A DNA stretch of 58,905 nt from Candidatus Collierbacteria bacterium (lineage in GTDB: Bacteria > Patescibacteriota > Microgenomatia > UBA1400 > JACPES01): positions 65,789-124,693 of the forward strand of contig JACRNH010000024.1 in assembly GCA_016219325.1 (NCBI GenBank). Reading direction: 5' to 3'. Made by a program: the position numbers and the translations under genes. Numbering within the stretch: the first letter of the stretch is position 1; every line of letters begins with the position of its first letter. This document shows positions 1 to 7,860 of the stretch, piece after piece. Under the pieces are notes generated by a model. That model made no database searches, was not told where the DNA came from, and saw only the letters and a list, made by a program, of their open reading frames with translations.

Positions 1-1
1 A

Positions 2-217
2 TCAATATCATATAAATTAGTAGGCAGAGTTTGGTTGGATAAATGTAATTTCAGCATTCATATGTTTGAAATAAAATTTGGAAAATTAAATAAATTTATT
101 TACTTGCTAAAGTTTGGTTGGAATTTGATTATGAATTTGCTGTCTCCGTCAATCATTTTTCATCCCGATAAAAACACAGCCAGCCGGGCAATGATAATTA
201 TTAATAAGATGAAATGA
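2..217 (+). CDS. C-terminal fragment of a gene cut by the window edge
   Basis: The frame is open from base 2 and ends at a TGA that overlaps the next ATG (ATGA). About 71 residues are visible, rich in Phe, Leu and Ile with scattered Lys. The coupling to the next glycosyltransferase and the hydrophobic/basic C-terminus would fit the tail of a GT2 glycosyltransferase, but no diagnostic motif is present. The function is unassigned. The true start lies before the window. Confidence 0.5.
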   Translation, partial: SISYKLVGRVWLDKCNFSIHMFEIKFGKLNKFIYLLKFGWNLIMNLLSPSIIFHPDKNTASRAMIIINKMK

Positions 218-1257
218 AAAGAATATTGATTCATTCTCCATATTGGCATATCGGCGGCGGCGGCGAAAGATACGCTTTAACCGCGGCTTGTTGTTTGAGC
301 AAAGACTTTTCGGTTTCCGCTGATTTTGCCAGCCAAGAAAATTTGGATAGAATGGGAAAGAATTTTGAATTGGGATTAAATAGCGTAAAAGCGGTTGGAA
401 AAATCGCCGATGTAAGTAAAATCAAAAGTTACGATGGTATATTTTGGCTTTCGGACGGCAGTATTCCGTTTCTGCCCCTTTTTAATACAAAGGTAATTCA
501 TTTTCAGGCTCCGTTTAAAAATGTAGATGGCAAAAGTCTGAAAAATAAATTAAAACTTTTGGGGGCGAAAGTAATTTGCAATTCGGAATATACCAAAAAA
601 TTTATCGACAAGGAGTTCGGTATAAACTCAAAAGTAGTTTATCCTCCGGTGGAAACAGAGAAGTTTAAGCCAATGGAAAAAGATAAACTTATTCTGACGG
701 TTGGCAGATTTAGTTCTTCTTCTCAATTTAAACGCCACGATTTATTAATTGAGGCATTTAAGGAGTTGATTAAAAGCGGGATTAAGGGATGGAGAATGGT
801 AATAGTCGGAAAAGTTGAAGATCCGCAAAGCTTGAAAATAATATCAGGATTAAGATCTCAAATAAAAGGATTGCCTATTGCTGTTAAAACCGATTTAGAA
901 CATGAAAGATTAAAATTATTGTACGGACAATCATCTATATATTGGCATGCTGCCGGATACGGCGCCGATCTTAACAACAATCCGGAACGGGCGGAACATT
1001 TTGGGATTAGCACGGTTGAAGCTATGGCCGCCGGGGCTGTACCCCTATCATTCGCCGCCGGAGGTCAATTGGAAATAATCAGAAATGGAGAGAACGGATT
1101 TTTATGGAGTAATCCCCGGGAGCTGATATCCTTGACCAAGAAAATAATAGACGATGATAAGTTAAGAGAAAGAATAAGTTTGTCAGCAATTAACCGATCG
1201 GGAAATTTTAGCCAGGAAATATTTTGCCAAGAGATTAGAAAATTGTTTAATTGTTAA
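214..1257 (+). CDS. GT4-family glycosyltransferase
   Basis: A cytoplasmic GT-B enzyme of 347 residues, expected to move a sugar from a nucleotide donor to a lipid-linked or polysaccharide acceptor. The N-terminal glycine-rich loop GGGGERYALTAA (residues 14-25) is typical of the GT4 acceptor-side domain. The donor-side EX7E signature is E261-HFGISTV-E269, followed by MAAGAVPLSFAAGG. The length is normal for GT4. The start overlaps the preceding stop as ATGA, suggesting an envelope-glycan operon. Its last codons and the stop lie in an AATTGTTN octamer array. Donor and acceptor cannot be told from sequence. Confidence 0.85.
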   Translation: MKRILIHSPYWHIGGGGERYALTAACCLSKDFSVSADFASQENLDRMGKNFELGLNSVKAVGKIADVSKIKSYDGIFWLSDGSIPFLPLFNTKVIHFQAPFKNVDGKSLKNKLKLLGAKVICNSEYTKKFIDKEFGINSKVVYPPVETEKFKPMEKDKLILTVGRFSSSSQFKRHDLLIEAFKELIKSGIKGWRMVIVGKVEDPQSLKIISGLRSQIKGLPIAVKTDLEHERLKLLYGQSSIYWHAAGYGADLNNNPERAEHFGISTVEAMAAGAVPLSFAAGGQLEIIRNGENGFLWSNPRELISLTKKIIDDDKLRERISLSAINRSGNFSQEIFCQEIRKLFNC

Positions 1258-1311
1258 ATTGTTGAATTGTTAGATTGAAAACAATCTAGCAATCTAGCAA
1301 TCTAGCAATCC
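1241..1311 (+). repeat. Two octamer tandem arrays across the gene end
   Basis: Four AATTGTTN units (1241-1272) run through the stop codon of the upstream glycosyltransferase. Three CAATCTAG units plus a partial one follow (1282-1311). TAGATTG (1271-1277) and CAATCTA (1282-1288) form a stem with an AAAA loop, so the two arrays are partly complementary. The second array ends a few bases before the TTG start of the next gene. Confidence 0.85.
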
Positions 1312-1314
1312 ATA

Positions 1315-3270
1315 TTGGATTTTAAAACAGAAAAGTTTCTTTGGATCACGATAATTCTATTTTCATTATTGTTTTTCTATAAAACTATTGTTTTTGGCCT
1401 TCTTCCGATTCCGGCAGATGCTTTAGTCGGTTTATATCATCCGTTTCGGGATTATTACTCGGTTAATTATCCTAACGGAGTGCCATTTAAAAATTATATT
1501 TTAACCGATCCTGTTCTACAGCAGTACCCATGGAAGAAATTAGCCATGGAACAAATAGGTAATATCCTTAAAGGATTCTCCTTAAAGGATCCTCCCTTAT
1601 CGAAGTTGCTTGCGAATCCTTACTCTTTTAGCGGATTTGCTGCTGGTTCAGCTCAAAATATCCAGGCTGGAATTTTATATCCTTTAAACATAATTTTTAT
1701 GTTGATTAACGATTTCCCTTTGGCCTGGACGGCTTTTATTATTATCCAACCAGTTTTGACAGCATTATTCATGTTTTGGTGGTTAAAAAATAGCGGGATT
1801 CAACAATTGGCGGCAATTTTTGGTGGGTTGGTTTGGGCATTTTCGTCGTTTAATTTAGTTTGGTTGGAGTGGGGAAATATAGGGCATGCAGGGCTTTATC
1901 TACCGCTTGCGTTACTTGCGATAGATAGGTTAAAAGTTAAAAGTGAAAAGTTAAAAGTTAGGTGGAAATGGCATGTAATATTGCAAGCGGCGCTAGCAAG
2001 CAGCCTTTTTGCCGGGCATTTTCAGATTACATTTTACCTTTTAGCAGCGGTTGGACTATATTGGTTTATCCGTCTGGGAATTTCCAAAAGATCCTTTTTA
2101 TTATTCATTATTCATTATTCATTATTCATTCTTATTACCTCTCCACAATGGCTTCCCTCGCTTAAATTTACTCTTTTGTCTAACCGTTCGGTTGAGCAGG
2201 CTGATGTTTTATCCCGCGAAGGATTTTTCATCCGTCCCCGCCAGCTGGTCCAATTGATCGCTCCTGATTTTTTTGGCAATCCGGCAACATTGAACTACCG
2301 CGGAGAATGGAACTATGCCGAGCAAATCATATATATTGGTTCAATTCCTTTAATATTCACCTGCTTAGGCCTATTCATCAAATCCTCAAAAAACAATCAT
2401 GTAGATTCACTCTGCTATAGCATGGTCAATCTACATAGATTTTGTCTTCTGTTGGTGGTAGTTGGATTGTTATTCGCAGTCAAGAATCCGATAGCAGAAA
2501 TTCCCTTCAGATTAAATATTCCGATGCTAAAAGACCTTCAGCCAACCAGACTTTCATATTTAATCACCTTTGGGTTATCCGTCTTGTCCGCGATAGGGCT
2601 TAATGAGTTTATAAAATATCCCCGGAGATTATTGCCAAAAGTTTTAGCCATTTTAGCCATTTTAGCCGCTTTATTATTCATGCTTTTAGTAATTAGCAGT
2701 AAGTTTTCTCCGGATGCCAAACTGGTTTCGCAAAGAAATTTGATTTTTCCGTTTATTACGTTGGGAGCTGTAGTTCTAATAAGTGTCGGATTTCGGATTT
2801 TCCCTAAAAAAATCTATTCATTACTCTTTACTTCCTACTTTCTACTTTCTATTCTAGACCTTTTCCGTTTCGGCTGGAAATTTACCCCTTTTTCACCAAA
2901 AGAATACTTATATCCGGTAACTCCGTCGATAAAATTTTTACAGGAAAATATGAAAGGAAATGATAGATATATGACTTTAGACCGTAAATTGCTTCCGCCT
3001 AATGCTAATATTATGTACAAATTGAAATCGGTTGAAGGCTATGATCCGATTTACTTGAAAAGCTATGCCTTAAAGATCGCTAAATTGGAAAACAATAATC
3101 AAATTATCCCAAATTACGGCAGGATAATCAGGCCTTCAAATTTCTCTTCTCCTGAAGCGAAAACTTTGAATGTTAAATACGTTTTAAGTCTGGAAGATCT
3201 GGATGATGAAGGATTACAAAAAGTATTTCAGGAGAGTGAGACGAGGGTTTACGAGTTGACCGGAGATTAA
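1315..3270 (+). CDS. YfhO-like GT-C membrane protein
   Basis: A polytopic membrane protein of 651 residues resembling the YfhO family (GT-C fold, lipid-linked sugar transfer outside the membrane). Family-like segments include TDPVLQQYPW near residue 65, GHFQITFYLL near 240 and APDFFGNP near 330 followed by YIGSIPLIF. The start is TTG (1315), because no ATG precedes the conserved N-terminal segment. Compared with the 9676-12189 paralogue it lacks the C-terminal PGW beta domain and last membrane helix. Three heptamer tandem arrays lie inside the frame. Substrate unknown. Confidence 0.75.
   Translation: MDFKTEKFLWITIILFSLLFFYKTIVFGLLPIPADALVGLYHPFRDYYSVNYPNGVPFKNYILTDPVLQQYPWKKLAMEQIGNILKGFSLKDPPLSKLLANPYSFSGFAAGSAQNIQAGILYPLNIIFMLINDFPLAWTAFIIIQPVLTALFMFWWLKNSGIQQLAAIFGGLVWAFSSFNLVWLEWGNIGHAGLYLPLALLAIDRLKVKSEKLKVRWKWHVILQAALASSLFAGHFQITFYLLAAVGLYWFIRLGISKRSFLLFIIHYSLFILITSPQWLPSLKFTLLSNRSVEQADVLSREGFFIRPRQLVQLIAPDFFGNPATLNYRGEWNYAEQIIYIGSIPLIFTCLGLFIKSSKNNHVDSLCYSMVNLHRFCLLLVVVGLLFAVKNPIAEIPFRLNIPMLKDLQPTRLSYLITFGLSVLSAIGLNEFIKYPRRLLPKVLAILAILAALLFMLLVISSKFSPDAKLVSQRNLIFPFITLGAVVLISVGFRIFPKKIYSLLFTSYFLLSILDLFRFGWKFTPFSPKEYLYPVTPSIKFLQENMKGNDRYMTLDRKLLPPNANIMYKLKSVEGYDPIYLKSYALKIAKLENNNQIIPNYGRIIRPSNFSSPEAKTLNVKYVLSLEDLDDEGLQKVFQESETRVYELTGD
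1929..1956 (+). repeat. Heptamer tandem array GTTAAAA x4 inside a gene
   Basis: Four 7-base units (three GTTAAAA and one GTGAAAA) lie in the YfhO-like gene and encode the basic stretch RLKVKSEKLKVRW, a probable loop between membrane helices. A change of one unit would shift the reading frame. Confidence 0.9.
2101..2128 (+). repeat. Heptamer tandem array TTATTCA x4 inside a gene
   Basis: Four perfect TTATTCA units in the YfhO-like gene encode FIIHYSLFI within a hydrophobic segment. A partial fifth unit follows. Confidence 0.9.
2821..2855 (+). repeat. Degenerate heptamer array inside a gene
   Basis: Five 7-base units (TTACTCT, TTACTTC, CTACTTT, CTACTTT, CTATTCT) lie in the YfhO-like gene and encode a Leu/Phe/Ser-rich membrane segment. 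Related TTACTTC-type arrays occur at 10456-10483 and 13449-13483 in two other membrane-protein genes. Confidence 0.8.
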
Positions 3271-3271
3271 C

Positions 3272-3299
3272 GATTCATGATTCACGATTCAAGATTCAA
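3272..3299 (+). repeat. Heptamer array GATTCAN x4 supplying a start codon
   Basis: The units are GATTCAT, GATTCAC, GATTCAA and GATTCAA. The ATG of the following gene (3277) is formed at the join of units one and two, so the array provides the start codon and the first seven residues. Confidence 0.85.
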
Positions 3300-5025
3300 G
3301 AAGAATATTTATTATTCTGTCTTATTCTCAATTTTTGTCATAGGTTTTTCCTTAAGATTTTTTTGGCATAACGTTTCTCCGCCGGGATTTACCGCTGACG
3401 AAGCGGTTTTTGGCTATAACGCTTATTCGTTATTAAAAACAGGAAAAGATGAGTTCGGAGTATCCTGGCCGGTTGCTCTGCGGGCTTTCGGAGATTGGCG
3501 CCCGGCGCTTTATTCGTATTTGACGGTCCCCTTTATTTATTTTTTTGGTTTGACAGAAATGGCCGTTAGAATGCCGTCTATTTTATTGGGCTCTGCCACA
3601 ATTTTAGTAGTTATGGGAATTGCCTGGATTTTGACGGGGAATAAGTTGGCTACAGTCGTTGCGGGTTTGATTCTGGCTTTTTCTCCGGCTCACGTTTTGA
3701 TCTCCAGATTTGCGGATATGTCACCTTTATCAACTTTCTTTTTAGGCGGAGGATTATTGATGTTTTTATGGTGGAGAAAAAAAGAAGAACGGATTTACCT
3801 TTTGATTTCGGCAATCAGTTTTGGGATTTCAGCCTTGAGCTATCATAATGCTAGATTAACTGGACCAATATTAATTACGGTTTTGGCTATCTCGAATTTC
3901 AGCTTGATAAAACGTAATTTAAAAGAGGTAGCAATAGCTTTCATTTACGGAATAGTTGTTTTATTTCCTCTACTAATATTTATTATTAAGTCACCGGAAA
4001 TGACGTTACGGAGGGGAAAATACGAAAGTTTTTTAGGACAGAAAGGTTATAAAATAAGATTGTGGAATTTAATCAGCGCTAATCCTCCCGGACAAAATCC
4101 AATAGTTACCAGATTTTTTTACAATAAACCCAAAATTATTTTTGAAGAGTTTGCAGAAAAATATTTTTCGCATTTCTCGCCGGCATTTCTTTTTTTAAGC
4201 GGAGATCTCAATGAAAGATTTCAAACTCCGGATAGCGGAGTTTACAATTTATTACTTTTAGTTTTACTTCCGGTGGGATTTGCAGTATCGGTTAGAAATA
4301 AAATGTTGGCCATCTTGCCGGTTTGGTGGTTAATATCGCCCTTAATTTCCGCAATCGGGATATTTACTCCCAATTCACTGCATACTCTGGACGCGTCAAT
4401 ACCGGCAGCGGTCATGGCGGGGATTGGAGCTAAAAAATTACTGGAAAAATTTTCCCGGAGAACCGGGATATTAATAGCGGCAGGAGGGACATTAATTTTT
4501 TCAATTTCGTTGGCGTCTTTTGTAAAAGGCTACTTTTACATAATTCCCGGAAACAACAGCTTGCGCTGGAATTGGTATCCGCAAACCAAACAATTAACAG
4601 CGCAGATGAATAATTTAACGGGAAACGGCAATGTTATTATTGTCGGGAACAGAAGTCTGCATGAGTTTATTCTATTTAATAACTCCGTTGATCCGGCATA
4701 CTATCAAAAATCGGTTATAGTCAACAATATTCCGGATGAAAATGGATTTGAAAGAGTGGAGGGTTTTGGGAAATTTAAATTTTACGGGGAATTTGAATCT
4801 TCAATTATTTCCGGAGGAGACTGGGTTGTTTTTGACAAAAATTCATTGCCGCAAAAGTTAATTTGGACAACTACGGATTGCACGATTAACCCGAGCAAAC
4901 CGTTTTTTGAATTAAAAAAACAAATTATGGACATAGGACAGCCGGTTTATTCAATTTACTATTTTCCTGACGATCAACAAAAAACTAAGTCTGAATATTG
5001 TAAATTAAATAACTACAATTTATGA
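3277..5025 (+). CDS. PMT/ArnT-like GT-C glycosyltransferase, paralogue 1
   Basis: A 582-residue integral membrane protein of the PMT/ArnT type, which transfers sugars from polyprenyl-phosphate donors on the outer face of the membrane. The acidic pair in the first extracytoplasmic loop is D41-E42 within GFTADEAVFGYNAY, the position of the catalytic Asp in this superfamily. The shared family segment SHFSPAFLFLSGD lies near residue 300, with a soluble tail of about 150 residues. It lacks the AACG heptamer insertion found in the three other paralogues. The stop overlaps the next start (ATGA). Sugar and acceptor unknown. Confidence 0.8.
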   Translation: MIHDSRFKKNIYYSVLFSIFVIGFSLRFFWHNVSPPGFTADEAVFGYNAYSLLKTGKDEFGVSWPVALRAFGDWRPALYSYLTVPFIYFFGLTEMAVRMPSILLGSATILVVMGIAWILTGNKLATVVAGLILAFSPAHVLISRFADMSPLSTFFLGGGLLMFLWWRKKEERIYLLISAISFGISALSYHNARLTGPILITVLAISNFSLIKRNLKEVAIAFIYGIVVLFPLLIFIIKSPEMTLRRGKYESFLGQKGYKIRLWNLISANPPGQNPIVTRFFYNKPKIIFEEFAEKYFSHFSPAFLFLSGDLNERFQTPDSGVYNLLLLVLLPVGFAVSVRNKMLAILPVWWLISPLISAIGIFTPNSLHTLDASIPAAVMAGIGAKKLLEKFSRRTGILIAAGGTLIFSISLASFVKGYFYIIPGNNSLRWNWYPQTKQLTAQMNNLTGNGNVIIVGNRSLHEFILFNNSVDPAYYQKSVIVNNIPDENGFERVEGFGKFKFYGEFESSIISGGDWVVFDKNSLPQKLIWTTTDCTINPSKPFFELKKQIMDIGQPVYSIYYFPDDQQKTKSEYCKLNNYNL

Positions 5026-6074
5026 AACTTAAGCTTGCAGTTTTGTTTGGTATATTTATTTTTGGCACTCTTTTGAGGACCGTAAATTTAGAATCCAATC
5101 CGGCAAATTTATCTCCGGCAGAATTGGAGTTGGGGATGTATCTTCAGGGGATTGTTAAATATAATGCCGGATTGTTGAGATTGCCTTTTGCAATCGTTTA
5201 TTCCTTGACTATTCCGGTTACGGTTTTTCTGATCTGGAGTTATGCGGGGAAAACCCGTCGTTTAATCAGTGATTCCGGTTTATGGACAGGCCTGTTTCTG
5301 GCGGTTAGCCCCTGGCATATTTTACTTTCCCGAAGGGCAGAAGCGCCTTGGAATTATTGGGGACAGGTTTCGTTGAATGGATTTTTGGAGCGGTTCATGG
5401 CCTCATTGTCGCCGGAGTATTTGTTTTTTACCGGAGATCCGGTCTTTTTGTTAACCGGCAACAGCGGTTTATTGCTTTCGATTACTTTAATTTTAGTTTT
5501 CGTTTCTTTGATTTGGTCTAAAAAAATAGACAGGCTGTTTTACATTTCTTTATTCCTGATACTGTCAGGAAGTATTTTAGGAAGTCTGGCTGTCAACTTG
5601 GGCGATTCAAGGCCATTAATGATGTCGCTTTGGGGTTGGACAGTAATGTCAGGTTGGGCGGCATCCAAAATATCAGGGAAGACCGGAATTGGATTAATGA
5701 TATTGGTTTTCTCTTTCCAAACATTGACCACGGTTCAAAATATTTTTATTCATGCCAAACGTACTTCTGAATCTCAGCCTGAATATATTTTAAAAAGCGT
5801 GGCTGAATATGTAGTTGAAAATCAAAAAAATTATCAGAAAATTGTTGTTCTGGATATTCATCCGCAAACCCGAAATTATTTAATTTGGTATTCTGCTAAT
5901 ATGGTTGACAAAAATAAACTTGTGGTTGACAGGTTTAGGAATGAGTTCGTTGATGCCGGAATACTATATATAGGTAAAGCTGACGAACTGGACCGGAGAA
6001 TTGGAGGCTTGACTACGATTAGGGAATTCTTCTTGCCCGGCGGAGCCAGAATATTGGCCGCAGGAATTAAATGA
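5022..6074 (+). CDS. Shortened PMT-like membrane protein without the acidic pair
   Basis: A 350-residue relative of its neighbours, reduced to about 60 percent of family length. The N-terminus aligns with the paralogues, but the D-E pair is replaced by A33-E34 (LSPAELELG). The text jumps from SPWHILLSRR directly to FMASLSPEYLFFTGD, so roughly 150 residues of middle helices are missing. It keeps a C-terminal soluble part. ATGA overlaps join it to both neighbours, so it is still maintained in the operon. It is probably inactive as a transferase and may be an accessory subunit or a decaying copy. Confidence 0.65.
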   Translation: MKLKLAVLFGIFIFGTLLRTVNLESNPANLSPAELELGMYLQGIVKYNAGLLRLPFAIVYSLTIPVTVFLIWSYAGKTRRLISDSGLWTGLFLAVSPWHILLSRRAEAPWNYWGQVSLNGFLERFMASLSPEYLFFTGDPVFLLTGNSGLLLSITLILVFVSLIWSKKIDRLFYISLFLILSGSILGSLAVNLGDSRPLMMSLWGWTVMSGWAASKISGKTGIGLMILVFSFQTLTTVQNIFIHAKRTSESQPEYILKSVAEYVVENQKNYQKIVVLDIHPQTRNYLIWYSANMVDKNKLVVDRFRNEFVDAGILYIGKADELDRRIGGLTTIREFFLPGGARILAAGIK

Positions 6075-7714
6075 AAAAAACCATATTGCCGATTTCCATA
6101 TTGCTGATTTTAGGGTTAGCTGCTTTATGGCCGATGCGGGTAAACAAACTGTGGAAATCCCATGATATCCTGCTCCACTCTTACCGTCAAGCCGGATTTT
6201 CCCAATCCTTGAATGAAGGGAATACTATCCCCAGATGGGGTGGGAATCTTAACCGGGGATACGGGACTCCGGTTCCGATGTTCCATTATCCCTTGAATCA
6301 TTATCTTGGTCATATTTTCCTATCTCTTGGCTTTACCATGGTAGATACAATGAAAATATTATTTGGCGGATTCTATCTTTTAGGCGGAGTTGGAATGTTC
6401 TTTTTGTTAAAAAGACACATCGGAATCTTGCCGGCCTTAGCAGGAGCTTTAGTTTTCTTATTTTTACCATATCGCCTGGTCTTGATATATGTCAGAGGGG
6501 CTTTAGGTGAGCACACAGCATTGTCCTTCTCTCCGTGGGTATTTTTAGCTTTTGATAGTTTGTCGGAAAAAACGACCCTGAAAAAAATAGCTTGGGCGGC
6601 TTTAGCATTTTCCGGTTTAATCTTATTACACCAGGCGATGGTTTTAATGTCGTTTGGGTTATTAGTAATTTTTCTGTTAGCAAAGTTCCGGCTCAAAGGT
6701 TTTAAGCCGAAAAGATTGTTATCTATCCTCGCGGCTTTTGCTTTAGGGGTTTTGATATCATCCTTTTTTCTGATTCCGGCCCTGGCAGAGGGGAAATATA
6801 CGTTGAGAGATTTAATTGGGTTGCAGGATTCTTATATTACCCGCTTTCCGGTATTTAAAGAATTAATATTTTCCTCCTGGAGATTTGGATTAGGCCCGGA
6901 AAATGGCGTGGCGAGCGGATTTACGGTAAGTTTGGGATGGGTTGCCTGGACAAGTCTTTTCGGAACATTAATATTTTTGTTTAACCGTAATTTCTCCAAA
7001 ATATTAGGGGTTACGGGGTTAGTCGGAATACTGACGGCAATATTTTTTATGACGCCATTATCCGGTCCGGTTTCCCAAGCTTTTTTATGGTTAAGATATT
7101 TTCAGTTTCCCTGGAGGTTTTTATCTCTGTCAGCTCTTTCCGTTCCGTTTATGGCAGCAGCCATTTCAGCGAAACTTCCTAAATTTGTAGTTTTAATAGG
7201 GTTGTTATTATTAGTCATAACGTCATCAAAAACTTGGAACGTTGAAGGCTATTACGATTTTCCCAGGGAAAACAAAGATTTTTTCAGACCTGTAGAAACC
7301 ACCGGTGATACCGGAGAAGCTACCCCACGTTGGTCCACCAGATTTCAGGATTATTGGCCAAAAGATGTTTTAGAGGTAGTATCTGGCGCCAACATAAATT
7401 TTGAAGTTATAACCAAACAATCAGAATTGCATGAATATATAATTAAGGCTAAAGTCTTGACTCAAGTTGCTGATAACACTCTTTATTTTCCGGGCTGGAA
7501 AGTTTATGTTGATAACGCGGAAGTTCCGGTTGAGCCATATGATCAGAATTGGCGGGGGATCATCACTTTTCCGGTTCCGGAAGGACAGCATTTTGTCAAA
7601 GTGGTTTTTGAAGAAACCAGATTAAGAAAATTTGCCAATGCCCTATCGCTAGCCGGCATCGGGATATTAATGGCATTATTTATCAAAAAAGAAAAATATG
7701 AATATAACGATTAG
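6071..7714 (+). CDS. PTPS-related membrane protein (PF10131-like), copy 1
   Basis: A 547-residue polytopic protein resembling the '6-pyruvoyl-tetrahydropterin synthase-related' membrane family, a GT-C-like group despite the name. Visible family features are SHDILLHSYRQAGF near residue 30, GYGTPVPMFHYPL near 70, LPYRLVLIYVRGALGEH near 135 and a C-terminal beta domain with LYFPGWKVYVDN near 480 before a last helix. The gene at 15625 is a second copy. It is coupled to the previous gene by ATGA. Role in envelope glycan assembly is inferred from context. Confidence 0.7.
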   Translation: MKKTILPISILLILGLAALWPMRVNKLWKSHDILLHSYRQAGFSQSLNEGNTIPRWGGNLNRGYGTPVPMFHYPLNHYLGHIFLSLGFTMVDTMKILFGGFYLLGGVGMFFLLKRHIGILPALAGALVFLFLPYRLVLIYVRGALGEHTALSFSPWVFLAFDSLSEKTTLKKIAWAALAFSGLILLHQAMVLMSFGLLVIFLLAKFRLKGFKPKRLLSILAAFALGVLISSFFLIPALAEGKYTLRDLIGLQDSYITRFPVFKELIFSSWRFGLGPENGVASGFTVSLGWVAWTSLFGTLIFLFNRNFSKILGVTGLVGILTAIFFMTPLSGPVSQAFLWLRYFQFPWRFLSLSALSVPFMAAAISAKLPKFVVLIGLLLLVITSSKTWNVEGYYDFPRENKDFFRPVETTGDTGEATPRWSTRFQDYWPKDVLEVVSGANINFEVITKQSELHEYIIKAKVLTQVADNTLYFPGWKVYVDNAEVPVEPYDQNWRGIITFPVPEGQHFVKVVFEETRLRKFANALSLAGIGILMALFIKKEKYEYND

Positions 7715-7830
7715 TCTAATAATTTTCTATTTTATTCTAAAAAATACACTTTCCGATAAGTTACGGTCCGGATTTAAATTGGCGATAATGTCAACCGCGT
7801 TTTACGAGTTAATAAGATGGATATATCACT

Positions 7831-7860
7831 TGTCATTCCGGGCTTGACCCGGAATCTATA
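7831..7860 (+). repeat. Half of a TGTCATTCC palindromic element before a start codon
   Basis: TGTCATTCCGGG, a TTGA loop and CCCGGAATC form one hairpin that ends directly at the ATG of the next gene. It matches one half of the 61-base elements at 8426 and 9182. The rest of the 145-base gap before it shows no clear gene. Confidence 0.7.
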
